Translations under genes and position numbers: made by a program
Notes under the pieces: model-generated
Told to the model about the DNA's origin: nothing
The model's database searches: none
Seen by the model: the letters and a program-made list of their open reading frames with translations, nothing else
Assembly: GCA_029834535.1 (NCBI GenBank)
Contig: JAQMWT010000570.1
Location: forward strand, 82,685-146,684
Reading direction: 5' to 3'
Length of the DNA: 64,000 nt
Source: Chrysophaeum taylorii
Lineage: Eukaryota; Sar; Pelagophyceae; Pelagomonadales; Pelagomonadaceae
Part shown: one piece after another, positions 43,101-52,027 of the stretch
Position numbering within the stretch: the stretch's first letter is position 1
Layout of the letters: each line of letters opens with the position of its first letter

Positions 43101-44843
43101 CACGCGCCCATGATGCACTACAACGTGTTCAACCGAAAGATCCTGAAACCGATCGAGCAGGCGGGCTACTTTGGGGCCGGGGCGCGCGCCATGCGCGACT
43201 TGCGCGCCAAGGTACTCAACGTGTCGATGCTCCGGCGCACCAAAAAGGAGCGCGAGAACGACCTCAAGCTGCCGCCGCTCGACGTGAAGATGGTGGAATT
43301 AGAATTAAAGCGCGAGGAGCGAGACTTTTACGAGTGCATTTTTAAGAAGACGTCGGCCAGCTTCAACGCGTTTGTCAAGCAGGGCACCGTCCTTAACAAC
43401 TACGCCCACATCTTCGAGCTCCTCGCGCGGTTGCGCCAGGCCCTCGATCATCCTTACATCGTTATTCACGGCCCGAGCGCCGACCGTAAACTCGCCGAGT
43501 CCTCGGCGGCGCCGGGCTTCTTCGACCTGTGCGGGCACTGTAACGAACAGATCGCCATGGCAGCCGAGACGGTTCAGGCCGCCTGCTCGCACTGCTTCCA
43601 CCGCGACTGCGCGTCCGAGCTTATTGACAACGCGACCGAAGCGGGCGAGACGCCCGAGTGCCCGGTGTGTTACCAGGCGCTCACGATCAAGGTCGATCGC
43701 CTGCGGGGCGTCGACGACGAGGACGACGAGGACGACGACGGTTTGGAGGCGGTGTCCTCTGGGAGGACCAAGAGGAAGCGAGCTGCTGCTGCCAAGAAAC
43801 CTGCTGCTGCTGCTGCTGCAAAGAAACCGGCCGCCAAGAAGGCGGCTTCCAAGCCCCAGAGCCAGGAGACGATCGACAAGGGCCTCGCGACGCTCGGCAT
43901 CAAGAAGCGCAGGGTCGGCCTCGGGAGCGCCAAGACGGACGACGAGCTGCCGGCGCTGGAGGAGGAGGGGGGCGACGACGACGACGAGGAGGAGGTGCCG
44001 AGTTTCGACGACGTAGCGTCGGCTCCGGTCGCGGGCACGGATAAGGACGCTGCGCAGCGCGCCGAGTCTGCGGCGCGCAACACGTGCCTCATCTGCTTCG
44101 ACAGACTGCGTGACACGGTCCTTTACGACTGCGGGCACACGGTTGCGTGCGCCGAGTGCGTCGAGGAGCTCCGGCAGCGGGACTACGCGTGCCCGATGTG
44201 CCGGGCGCCTATAAGGAGCGTCCGGTCGATCGACAAGGTCGGCGGCGGCTCGCGACTCGGGCGCGCGTCGATTCTTCAGAAGGTGGACCTCGCCAAGTGG
44301 CACACGTCGACCAAGGTCGAGGCCGTCCACTCGGCCGTCGTGGAGGCACGCCGGAACGATCCTGACGCCAAGGCCATCGTATTCTCGCAGTACCGCACCT
44401 GCCTCGACATCGTCGAATGGCGTCTCCGTCTCGGCGGCCTGCGCGTCGTCAAGCTCATGGGCGACATGCCGACGCTCGAGCGCAAGGCTGTTTTGGAGCG
44501 ATTCAAGACCGACCCGTCGATCGCTGTTATTCTCCTCTCCCTCAAGGCCGGCGGCGAGGGCCTCAATTTGCAGGAAGCGACGCACGTGTACCTCCTCGAG
44601 CCCTGGTGGAACCCGGCGGTCGAGATGCAGGCTATCCAGCGAGCACACCGCATCGGCCAGACCAAGTCCGTCACGGCTGTTCGCTTCATCACCAAGGACA
44701 CCATCGAGGAGAAGATGTTTGACCTCCAGGAGAAGAAACGCCTTGTCTTTGAGGGCACGATCAACGCTAATGCCCAGTCCTTCTCCAAGCTCACCAAGGA
44801 GGACCTCGAGTTTCTCTTCTCCCGCGGGGGACGCCGGGGCTAA
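40149..44843 (+). CDS. RAD16-like SNF2 helicase with PARP-type finger and two RINGs
   Basis: The protein has 1564 residues in one frame. A PARP-type zinc finger (about 38-92: ERARSGQATCIRGCG, RIGTPI, WCHVEC) precedes the helicase. Motif I, LADEMGMGKT, is near 184-193. A C2H2-like finger (VECEFCGKRML, then SHFKYQC) lies near 318-338 and an HMG-like segment near 388-445. An acidic and Lys-rich region (450-870) then separates motif I from DEAH (near 901, VILDEAHRIKGF) and LTGTPLQN. RING 1 is at about 1128-1175 (CGHCNEQ to CPVCYQA). RING 2 is at about 1314-1357 (CLICFDRLRDTV to CPMCRAP) and looks like IAP/MUL1-type C3HC4. Helicase motifs V-VI (LLSLKAGGEGLNLQEA, QAIQRAHRIGQT) are intact. The RING between SNF2 lobes and the QEA text match RAD16, which acts in global-genome nucleotide-excision repair and as a ubiquitin ligase. 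The PARP finger and second RING are extra to yeast RAD16. Confidence 0.88.
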   Translation: MALDQCYVESRCRSCAKACWKYQEEDDMVSKRRHLFWIERARSGQATCIRGCGELIAKGVVRIGTPIADSRGCSGVISTWCHVECVMLADTVRKHGKIAPERDMFGWSELSPSEQQTVVAELAKEDREVDRPLDPSDPAFLPQRALPRVAPPPNIAMTLLPYQEEGFGWMRGRERGEGDGILGGILADEMGMGKTLQAVSLLAADAADAVRSDKSKKKKKSSPEGHQTADHDEYAFALPKTTLVVLPSSALYQWHDEIVRYWKAARDEKGRKLPAPKILVYYQNRGRATPQTLDDHDVVLTTYPVLEVEYRNQVSVCRVECEFCGKRMLPRKLKSHFKYQCGPHARRTAKQAKTHRKADRGVDDSADKRRPAKKVTDVSGTTVGETSDTKPAFFHYLDATREEVEAELGSATPKDVRRLQRDRWNAMSDAEKARFEATEKSPARRRRRRSSSAKGGVNTPSQIYWDLMVSADREDEIKSQFDKGRRKQDDRDDEPADDNDDDKKGRRRRRRRRKDDDDDDGEPIDVEVEEPGDLAPSFESEEVEQNPATIPEDDDGDVPLERSSPRNQPREDEKEQNQVTISDDDDDDVPLKRSSPRSRKPVIRFSPALKDVDDREEADRGEEDVAAAEGGDDAPARRPRALRELDDTLVSGNRDQAPSMVTPSRLRRKQRSSDEEPAPEKKPEPKKKAKKAERKAKSPSKRKADDDEDEYEEEEEEEEDDDDEDDDDYDDDEVEVVVAKKKPASKKAKKEKLAAAKIDDDDEVEVVSKNKKSAAKKKSRGGDDVESESDGEREQLIEELVRQAMERAAEARAKPKKKKRKKSGSKKQAEGKKKKKMSENKKKKKLEDDSESSSSEDESSSSSDDEEEEEGGFAPADLVKDVEGVDLRGSILHCGLWRRVILDEAHRIKGFNSSTAKAAFALRAERRWCLTGTPLQNRVKELQSLVRYLQVDPYAYYFCSKKGCKCKMLYWGFGARGAHCEHCGHAPMMHYNVFNRKILKPIEQAGYFGAGARAMRDLRAKVLNVSMLRRTKKERENDLKLPPLDVKMVELELKREERDFYECIFKKTSASFNAFVKQGTVLNNYAHIFELLARLRQALDHPYIVIHGPSADRKLAESSAAPGFFDLCGHCNEQIAMAAETVQAACSHCFHRDCASELIDNATEAGETPECPVCYQALTIKVDRLRGVDDEDDEDDDGLEAVSSGRTKRKRAAAAKKPAAAAAAKKPAAKKAASKPQSQETIDKGLATLGIKKRRVGLGSAKTDDELPALEEEGGDDDDEEEVPSFDDVASAPVAGTDKDAAQRAESAARNTCLICFDRLRDTVLYDCGHTVACAECVEELRQRDYACPMCRAPIRSVRSIDKVGGGSRLGRASILQKVDLAKWHTSTKVEAVHSAVVEARRNDPDAKAIVFSQYRTCLDIVEWRLRLGGLRVVKLMGDMPTLERKAVLERFKTDPSIAVILLSLKAGGEGLNLQEATHVYLLEPWWNPAVEMQAIQRAHRIGQTKSVTAVRFITKDTIEEKMFDLQEKKRLVFEGTINANAQSFSKLTKEDLEFLFSRGGRRG

Positions 44844-45009
44844 CGGAGTCTCTACCGTGGTGGTGGTGTTTTTTTTTTCATGGTGAGCGGCCACTTGGTA
44901 GGTATAGGTAATAAATGGGAAGAAGGACGACGCGAGCCTCACACTTAATTAAATTAACCCCCCACCAATAGTAATAAGGGAAAGACAAACACTTCTTATT
45001 ATTATCATT

Positions 45010-47990
45010 CAGCGTTGGGAATTCACTGGGCTCACTTCACTAGGTTCACTGAATTTGGTTCACTTCACTTTACTTCACTTCACCGAAGTTTTTCGTCCGA
45101 AGTCCAATGGTGACTTCACGTTCATTCACTTCGGCTGACGGCCTGACCCTGACCCCGTCTGATGATCGAAGTCGAGCCGCCTACCTGAAGGTGGAGGATA
45201 ATGCTGATGATGAGGAGGAATACGCGGAACAGAAGGAGGAGCACAAGAACGAGCCGATTGCGACGTCGATGTTGTGACATGGAACACACCCGGCAAAAGT
45301 GGACGACAACCAGGTTTTTCCAAGGTGTGGGACTGCGTGCGTCGACTGAAGGAACATCATCCTGACCGCGTCAGTGGGAAGGCGACGCATGTGTGTATCC
45401 GGTGCTGAGAGCGCCTGAAGGTGACGAGAGACTTCAAGAAAGGCATATGGCAGACGACCAAGCCGCTTGCCCACTTCAAGGCTGCGCATCCGGAGGACGA
45501 CCTGGGACGTCAAGAGCTCACCAAGAAACAGAAGACAGACCAAGAAAAGGAGGGCGTTATGAGGGCCGTGGGCGTTGTGGCAGCCTCGAAGGGTAAATCG
45601 GATATTACGAGATACTTCATGGCCATGCCCAGCCAGGCAAAGAAAGCACTCTTCCCTGATGGCGTTCTCGGCTCGGCACTACGTGTACACGTCGCAGCGG
45701 ATCTCCAAGCGCACCTTTGACGACGAAGATCATCGCAACCTAATTGAGGCGTATTACCGCGGCGGTGGCGGGAAAAGCAAGTGCCCGTTCATGACTCGAA
45801 AGGCGCTGTTTGAATGGGTGGACGCTGAATATTGTTGCTTTGTTCGAATCTTGAAGCACGTCGTTACGGAGTGTTATGAGGCGGCTTTCGGCAATCCATT
45901 CGCCCAGGTGCTGCATGACGGCGGGACACACAAGGATAAGTTCAAGTGACAGGCCATTGGCCTATCCTTCATCTGGCCCGATTGGAGCGGCGTTGAGACG
46001 GTGTGCGTGGGCCTCGTTCCAGCTGACGACGGAACCGATTCCGGCACGTCTTCTCTGCTCCGTTCTGTGGTCGCGGAGCGTGCGGGAATCGATATCGATT
46101 TGGCGGCCGCAACCATTGTTCAATACCGGGCTGCACTTGGCGTCGCCGAAGAATTTTTAGTTGAGGTTGGCATGCATGATATCTCAAAAATCTCGGCAAC
46201 GGCATGTGGCGACTTGACACGATCCAGAGGCAAGCAGGTGATCAATCCATTCCCAGCTGGCCGGGAGCTGTCGAACATTGCCCATGATGGAGCCAAGTTC
46301 TTTTCTTACGGCATACGTTTGAAGGATCTGCATGCGCTTTTGCCATTACAGCCGGGGAAATCGCCGAAGCTCACGCTCGACCTCAATAAGAGACGAGGTT
46401 CCGGGCGCGATACCAACTTATTCGTTCCTTGCTGCGTATGTACCACGTGCTCAAACTGTACGCGGCTACCAACATTGGGCTACCCTGGACAATCAGTGAT
46501 GAGCAAGGGGTGGCATTGGCTGATTTCGAGGCGATTTTGCTATAACGGATGATGCCGTTGTTTTCGTGCAACATGAACACTTATACCTGGCGGCGTGCGC
46601 CGCATTATCCCGGCTTTCCCGGGCGTGTTATCCCGGTATATTGACCCTCCCGTGCGGGCCGGTTGGCAGCCGGAACGTTCGCAGTGGGAACAACATGGTC
46701 GAGTCTCTGCGAGCTGGGACGCTAGAAGTAATTGTTCTCCCGAACATAACTGCGAAATCCATGCCACGTAAGACTGCCGATGTTGACGACCTCAGCGAGA
46801 CCGGCAAAATCTATCTTGAACGGGCTATTCTCGAATGTGAGCGTCGGTTTTGCGGGAATAATGAAAACTACGTGCGTCACTTCGACTACGAATTCAACGA
46901 TCGCGAGCTGATTGTTTTCCTTCTTGACTTTCTGACTATTAACTGCCGGCACCTGTCGTCCAATCAGAGAGCTCAGGCCAGGAAGTTGCTCAAGGAAGAA
47001 TATGTGATTTACGCACGGACTGCACTCCACCACGAAAAGGCAAAGACTTCCTCCGAGTCTGCGCCGCCCTCCGAGCCTGCGCCTGCCCGCAGTCTCTTGG
47101 CGGCACTCGACGCACCCGACGCTTGGGACGACATTAGTGGCGACGTGCCTTCTTTTGCTATGCCTGAGAACCAGATTCCCGATTTCAATGTGGAGTTTGA
47201 ACAGGTCTTCACTCAATGGATCAGGCTGTCGAGATCGCTCGACTGGAAAGAGCATTATCCTGAACTTGAGAAGAAGGATGAAGTCGGCTTCACAGATCTG
47301 GCTGCTGTGCTCGACGTTGGAAAGCTGTATCGACCGCTCACCAAGGAGCAGTATGGGTTCGTTCCTTCCGGACATGGCGAGAGCCTCTAAGGGTTTTTTC
47401 AATTGGTACACATGGCGCGCAGAGCTACTACTGTGAACGCTGCCTGAGCATTGGAAATCTTGTCCTGACTGGGGGAAACACGTTGCTCAGCGCGGACGAG
47501 ACGGACAGAGTTGCCCTACTGCGCATGAAGAAGAATTTCATTGCGGCGGCCCGGATTAAGTACTGGGACCTCGGACACGAGACCGAGTTTTTCAAAAACG
47601 CCGAGAGCACCATGATTGATTCCCCGAAGACTCTTCGGAGATGGAGGTTGATGAGGAAGAACCAGACGAAGATACCGAGGTCGTTCGTTCACATCGCCTA
47701 AAGTAAGAAACACTGAGCCCCATCCACGGTAACTCCTCCTTCGCCCCGAATTTAACGCGAAAGAATCTAAGAGCACCAGACCTAGGCAATAGCGCGCGGA
47801 GGGGCACGGAACTGACGGGGCGCGACAGGGACCGGCGCTGGCGTTAAAAAAAAAAAAAAAGTGGCGTTCACTTCACAAAGGTTCACGATGGCCACGTGGG
47901 GTGACGTGTTCACTTCAAATCACTTCACCAATATTGCTGTGGCTGGTGAAGTGGTTCACGTTCACGTGCTGAAGTGAATTCCCAACGCTG
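45010..47990 (+). mobile_element. hAT transposon with degenerate transposase (2.98 kb)
   Basis: The terminal inverted repeats are CAGCGTTGGGAATTCACT on the left and its complement, ending CCCAACGCTG, on the right. They are flanked by TTATCATT (45002-45009) and TTATTATT (47991-47998), an 8-bp duplication with one mismatch. TTCACTTCAC-type subterminal repeats lie at both ends, the binding-site arrangement usual for hAT elements. It contains the broken transposase described separately. It sits between the RAD16-like gene stop and the ATG at 48021, only 30 bp from that start. Confidence 0.92.
45313..47701 (+). pseudogene. hAT transposase, inactivated
   Basis: A BED-type zinc finger begins near 45320 (VWDCVRRLKEHHPD, then THVCIRC). 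It is cut by an in-frame TGA at 45406 and continues as TTKPLAHFKAAHPED. The middle (45575-46440) holds the catalytic-core style text ISKRTFDDEDHRNLIEAYY, AALGVAEEFLVEVGMHD and VINPFPAGREL. A frame break near 46440-46560 follows. The C-terminal dimerisation region is readable (LAAVLDVGKLYRPLTKEQY near 47290, then CERCLSIGNLVLTGG near 47430), again after a frameshift. Stops and frame changes mean it cannot make a full transposase. Confidence 0.85.
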
Positions 47991-48020
47991 TTATTATTAT
48001 TACCCTCTTGGTGCGTGGAG

Positions 48021-48449
48021 ATGCTGAGTGCGACGAAGCGTCTCCTCGAGGAGGCCGAGCAGAAGAGTGGTGCGACAACCGACGACCCCCCCAAAAAAGA
48101 CGTCGACGACGACGTTCCCCCAGATATCGCCGAGCTGGAGTGTGAAGTAGCGCGTGCGCAGTTCTACCCCCACCTCGCCTACGACCGCATCGCGTTTGAG
48201 CGCGCCGTCGATCAAGGGGACTGGGTCCGCGCGAGGATCGCCGCGAAGCGAATCAGGCGGTCCGCCGAGAACGTGGGAGAGCGGCCGCGCGAAGTGACGG
48301 AGCTCGTTGCCGCCGTTGCCGAAGCTCCCGCGTCTGGTGACGACCTCCGCGCCTTCCAGACCGCCCTCGACAACGGGGACTTCCGCATGGCGACCATCAT
48401 CGGGGACCAGATCCTCCAGCTCCGCAACCCCACCCTCGTGGACGTCTAG
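48021..48449 (+). CDS. Small uncharacterised acidic helical protein
   Basis: The protein has 142 residues from the first ATG at 48021. It is acidic, with likely helices throughout. Two weakly similar segments (FERAVDQGDWVRARIAAKRI near 56-75 and FQTALDNGDFRMATIIGDQI near 110-129) look like a duplicated helical motif. No known family is recognised. Its last codons overlap the last codons of the convergent gene at 48446-48943. Its promoter region has been displaced by the hAT element. Confidence 0.6.
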   Translation: MLSATKRLLEEAEQKSGATTDDPPKKDVDDDVPPDIAELECEVARAQFYPHLAYDRIAFERAVDQGDWVRARIAAKRIRRSAENVGERPREVTELVAAVAEAPASGDDLRAFQTALDNGDFRMATIIGDQILQLRNPTLVDV

Positions 48450-48943
48450 ACCGTATTCAAGTAGGCGAAAGTGGCGGCCCCCGAGAGGCCCAGAGCCGCG
48501 ACGAGGGAAGCGGCGGTCACGAGTTTGGCTGTGGTTTCGAAGTCGTCGGCGGCCTGCTGCGCGGCGACCATGGCGTCCACCGCGCGCTCGAGGTCGGTCT
48601 CGCCGACGTTGACCTTGTCGATGAGTTTGCCGACGCGCTCCTCCATCTTCGCGAGCGCCTTGCGCTCCTCCTCGGCAAGATCCGAGGCGTAGGCGCGGCC
48701 GAGCTCCTCGGCCTTGGCGCCGCTCTCGCTCCGCGCCGCCTCGACCGTCGCGCGGAGCGTCGCTGTCGACGCGTCGAATTGCTCGTCGACGAGCGAGGAC
48801 AGGTTGAGGCTGGCGACGAACTTAGCCTTCTCCCGCGCGAGATCCGTCTCCTTCTCCGTCGCCCATCGTCGGATGGTGGTCCGTGGTGGACCCCCGGACG
48901 CGACCAACGCCCAAGAGACGCCGACGAGAAGCAGCACAACCAT
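48446..48943 (-). CDS. Small membrane protein with coiled coil
   Basis: The protein has 165 residues from the ATG at 48943 (the frame is open 12 nt further, but begins with GTG there). It has an N-terminal hydrophobic signal or anchor (MVVLLLVGVSWALVASG), a long Ala/Glu/Lys-rich coiled coil (about 35-125), and a second hydrophobic segment near the C-terminus (about 139-160, LVTAASLVAALGLSGAATFAY). The layout suggests an organelle or thylakoid membrane protein, but no family is recognised. It is divergent from the FKBP gene, with 58 bp between ATGs. Confidence 0.6.
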   Translation of the reverse strand: MVVLLLVGVSWALVASGGPPRTTIRRWATEKETDLAREKAKFVASLNLSSLVDEQFDASTATLRATVEAARSESGAKAEELGRAYASDLAEEERKALAKMEERVGKLIDKVNVGETDLERAVDAMVAAQQAADDFETTAKLVTAASLVAALGLSGAATFAYLNTV

Positions 48944-49001
48944 GTTCAACACCACGAAGGGTTAGGTTAATTAACAAAGAGAGGGTTAGTTAGTTTTTCT
49001 A

Positions 49002-49802
49002 ATGATGTTGGTTGTGAAAATCTGCAGCGTGGCTGCCTTGCTGCCGTCTCATCCCCCGCGACGGCGATGGGTGACGCGGCGAGGCGCCGTCGTCGACGTC
49101 AGCGGCGACGGCGGCGTCGTGAAGACGTGGTCTGAGGGTGGCTCGGGCACCGAAGTGTTCCGCGAGGACGGCGCCGTCGCGCTGTTGAAGTACACCGCCA
49201 CCTCCGATGGGGTCACCCTCGCGTCTTCCTCGGACCTCGCCTACACCGTCGGGGACGTCGAGTGGGTGATGGGGTTCGACCTCGCCGTGCGGTCGATGAA
49301 GGTTGGCGAGCGCGCCGCCTTCGAGTGCAAACCGGACTACGGCTACGGCGCAACCGGCGTCCCGCCCGCCGTTGCTCCCGGCGCGGGTCTCGCGTTAGAC
49401 CTCGAGGTTCTCGACTATCGCGGCAACGTCCTGACATCCCAAAGCTTCGCCCAGGACAAGCCGCTCACGCCGCGCACGGCGCAGGAGATCAAGGACGAGT
49501 ACGAGCGGAGAAAGGCAGCGCGACGCGACGCCGACGCGCGCCGCGCGCTCGAGGAGCTCATCGACGACGATTTGTTCGCGCCCATCAAGCGGGCAATCAA
49601 GACCTTCCAGGGGTTCTACTTCTTCGGCTTCTTCGAGTCCGCTACCGGCGAGCAGGCCCCTTGGTACCTCCGACCCCTCATCACCTTCCCTGCCATCTTC
49701 TTGGTGGTCGGCGTCTCCACCTACTTCCTCTTCACAAACGACGTCATTCTTCTCAAGGGCGAGGGCCCCACCATCCCCGGGGAGGAAGCCTTCCGGCTTT
49801 AG
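49002..49802 (+). CDS. FKBP-type peptidyl-prolyl isomerase with C-terminal membrane anchor
   Basis: The protein has 266 residues with an ATG start. A short hydrophobic then basic N-terminus (1-25) suggests secretory or plastid import. The FKBP domain spans about 45-145: VEWVMGFDLAVRSMKVGERA, then CKPDYGYGATGVPPAVAPGA, the flap and 80s-loop signatures, and LALDLEVLDY as the last strand. A charged helix (160-200) and one or two hydrophobic segments (about 222-246) follow, so it is probably membrane-bound. FKBPs isomerise Xaa-Pro bonds and assist folding. Some active-site aromatics are replaced, so catalytic strength is unsure. The relatives I would test first are lumenal plastid FKBPs. Confidence 0.82.
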   Translation: MMLVVKICSVAALLPSHPPRRRWVTRRGAVVDVSGDGGVVKTWSEGGSGTEVFREDGAVALLKYTATSDGVTLASSSDLAYTVGDVEWVMGFDLAVRSMKVGERAAFECKPDYGYGATGVPPAVAPGAGLALDLEVLDYRGNVLTSQSFAQDKPLTPRTAQEIKDEYERRKAARRDADARRALEELIDDDLFAPIKRAIKTFQGFYFFGFFESATGEQAPWYLRPLITFPAIFLVVGVSTYFLFTNDVILLKGEGPTIPGEEAFRL

Positions 49803-50389
49803 TAGTAATAACGCTTCTTTGTGCGGGCGGGCGAACGTTTTTTGGTCGTGGTGGCACTACAGCCCGAGCCGCTCGCGTCACGGGCCAATTTTTTGTTTGG
49901 AATCCATCAATGTCGCGCATGGATGCATGCGCCACCACTACCGGCTAGAAATTTCACCTCGTCCTAATCATCTCTAATCCCACATTCACGTGGTCCCCAA
50001 TCGCAAACCCCCAACAAGCTTCGTGCTGTGCTGACTTCGGAAGGTCCCTCGCACACGCTCGCCTTCAAGTGCAGGCCAGCAAGTCCACTTGGAACCAGCA
50101 AGCTCAAAAAGAAACCCTCTACTTTCGGGGCTCAATCGACCCCCCAGAGAAAGCCCTCTACTTTCTGGGCTCAATTCGACCCGGTCCCTCGCGAACACTC
50201 GCCCTTTTCTAATAATAATAATAATAATAAGGGTGTTCCGCCGCTTATTCGTTCTCTGTTCAGCACGCGCATGCATGAGTCGGTGCTGCGGCCTGCTGAA
50301 CTCTGCACCCGACGACTCTGCTGCGGGAGCGAGGGCGGCGGCTGCCCGAGGACCTCGCCGTAGACGACAGTGCGCGCGTAGACGTCGGG
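49803..50389. other. Intergenic; tandem 37-nt repeat and TAA run
   Basis: No gene seen. It contains the tandem repeat listed at 50111-50183 and a run of TAA triplets at about 50211-50231. Confidence 0.5.
50111..50183. repeat. Two-copy tandem repeat (about 37 nt)
   Basis: Copies at about 50111-50146 and 50147-50183 share GAAA-CCCTCTACTTTC, then GGGCTCAAT and CGACCC, with a few substitutions. Related GGTCCCTCGC-type text occurs on both sides (near 50043 and 50183). Confidence 0.75.
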
Positions 50390-51656
50390 AGGGGGCTTAT
50401 CGATATTGCGCAGCACGTGTGGGGTAGGGTGGGGTCGTCGACCCCCAGAAGACGATGTCCTTGCCGCGACTCGGAAACAATGCTAGTGTTATCTCTGGTC
50501 TTTCTGGAGTGGAGGTCGTCGGGTCGAACGTCCTGGAGCCAGCCGAGGTGGTGCAAGAGGTGGCCGAAAGTGTCGTCGGCGTCGCCCTCGAGAAATAAAG
50601 ATGTCGTCGTCCCCTCGAGAAAGAAAGTCGAGGCCGAGGTGTTCGCCGACGAGCGAGATGCCGGCCGTAATCAGGAGGTCGGCGCGCGGGAGGTCGTCTC
50701 GGAGGGAGGCGAAGAACGCGTCGGGGAGCGAGGCGCCGAAGAGCACGATCTTGGGCTCGACGGTCGCGGCTTCCCGCGGGCGCCGCCGTCCCGGAAGTTG
50801 GTGGAAACCGCGGGGGCCTCGGGGTCGTAAATATCCTTGATGTTCGCCCGCACCGCCGCGCAGTCGTCGTCGAACAGCATCTCCGCGCCGCAAGCTTCGC
50901 ACGCGGCTCTGGCGATCGTTCCGTGGCACGGGACGATCCGTTCCGGGTTGTTCGTGTCAAAAAGTCGAAACCATCGATGTTCCGGGTGACGACGCGCACC
51001 AGCTTGCCCCATATGTCGAGCTGTTCGACAAGTCTACGGCACAGCGTCGACTGGGGCTACTGCGTTCCGAGAATAAACGGCCGCCGAATTTCGCGGTACT
51101 GGAACTGGCTGGCCAGAAACATTTTCTTATCCGCGACGTAGACGGGGTCCTCGCGCATCAGATGCTTCTGGGACTCGGACGCCGTCAGGAGTTCGGGCCG
51201 GAGACTCGCGTACATATCCCCTGGCGATCGGAAGTCGGGAATCCCCGCGGCGCAACTCGCGCGCGCCCCTGTCAACACCATCACGCGGTCGACGCCCTCG
51301 ATGACGCGCGCAACACTCCCCGCGCTAATATTAATGCTCACGCCGCGTCGAACCACGAGCGCGAAAGCAATCATATGCATTAGAATTGTTATACAATTCA
51401 ACCCCACATATGTGGACGCCGCGTTCTCTCCCGTGTCCATCGTTACCACTTCTCCCGCCACTAATTCTGGCCTACCCACCAACGGATTTCTCCAGGCGGA
51501 AGAGGGGCGTTCGGCGTCGTCGAGGACAAGACCCTTGTCATTCATTTGGCACGCCAGCCGCGGCATCGTCCGCCTCACCGCATTGAAATTCATTTGCGTT
51601 ATTCCTGAGCTGCTTAGCAACCGCTCGTTCGAGTCAAGAAGAACGTGTGGTCGCAT
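50390..51656 (-). pseudogene. Broken sirtuin (SIR2 family) gene
   Basis: The NAD-binding start VMVLTGARASCAAGIPDFRS is readable, with Arg where the invariant second Gly of GAGAS belongs. MYASLRPELLTAS and RRPFILGT follow. An in-frame TAG at 51057-51059 comes next, then VRVVTRNIDGFDFL in the same frame. A frameshift leads to VPCHGTIARAACEACGAEM (catalytic His and first zinc Cys pair). Another shift precedes PKIVLFGASLPDAFF and PRADLLITAGISL. The second zinc-binding Cys pair is missing. The nonsense codon, at least two frameshifts and the changed glycine argue that this sirtuin is dead. Local indel errors in the assembly are an alternative. Confidence 0.75.
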
Positions 51657-52027
51657 TGCTGCTGCTTAATAGCACTTTGCCGGTCTTCTCGTTACTCTTT
51701 GATACTACTAGGCCTTCGCGCGCGAGCGGTTTTTCTTGGTGCTCGCGATCGACGCGGACCTCATCACCGGTTTGCGGTGCCTTCGCGTGAGGCCCGTTTT
51801 CCGTCAACGCGACACGCGACGCGGCTGCTTGGAGGCGACGCGGCGACGCGTTTCAAAGCCGGAGACTTTTTTACGGTTGAGGTCGCTTCGAAGGCAACCA
51901 CGGCCGTCGCGCCCGCGCCTCGCTTTTCGATCGACTAATATGCTAGCTAGTCCTCCTCCACCTGGCATTGCTCAGGCGCTGTCTACATCACCGCACCCGC
52001 CGACGCGCGCACTCCAGAATACATCAA
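51657..52027. other. Intergenic, no gene seen
   Basis: No protein-like frame. It lies between the sirtuin remnant and the 3' end of the Cys-rich protein gene. Confidence 0.4.

Noticed and set aside
43305-44942. A 545-residue minus-strand frame opposite the RAD16-like gene
   Set aside because: No domain, and the plus strand shows RING and helicase motifs in the same interval.
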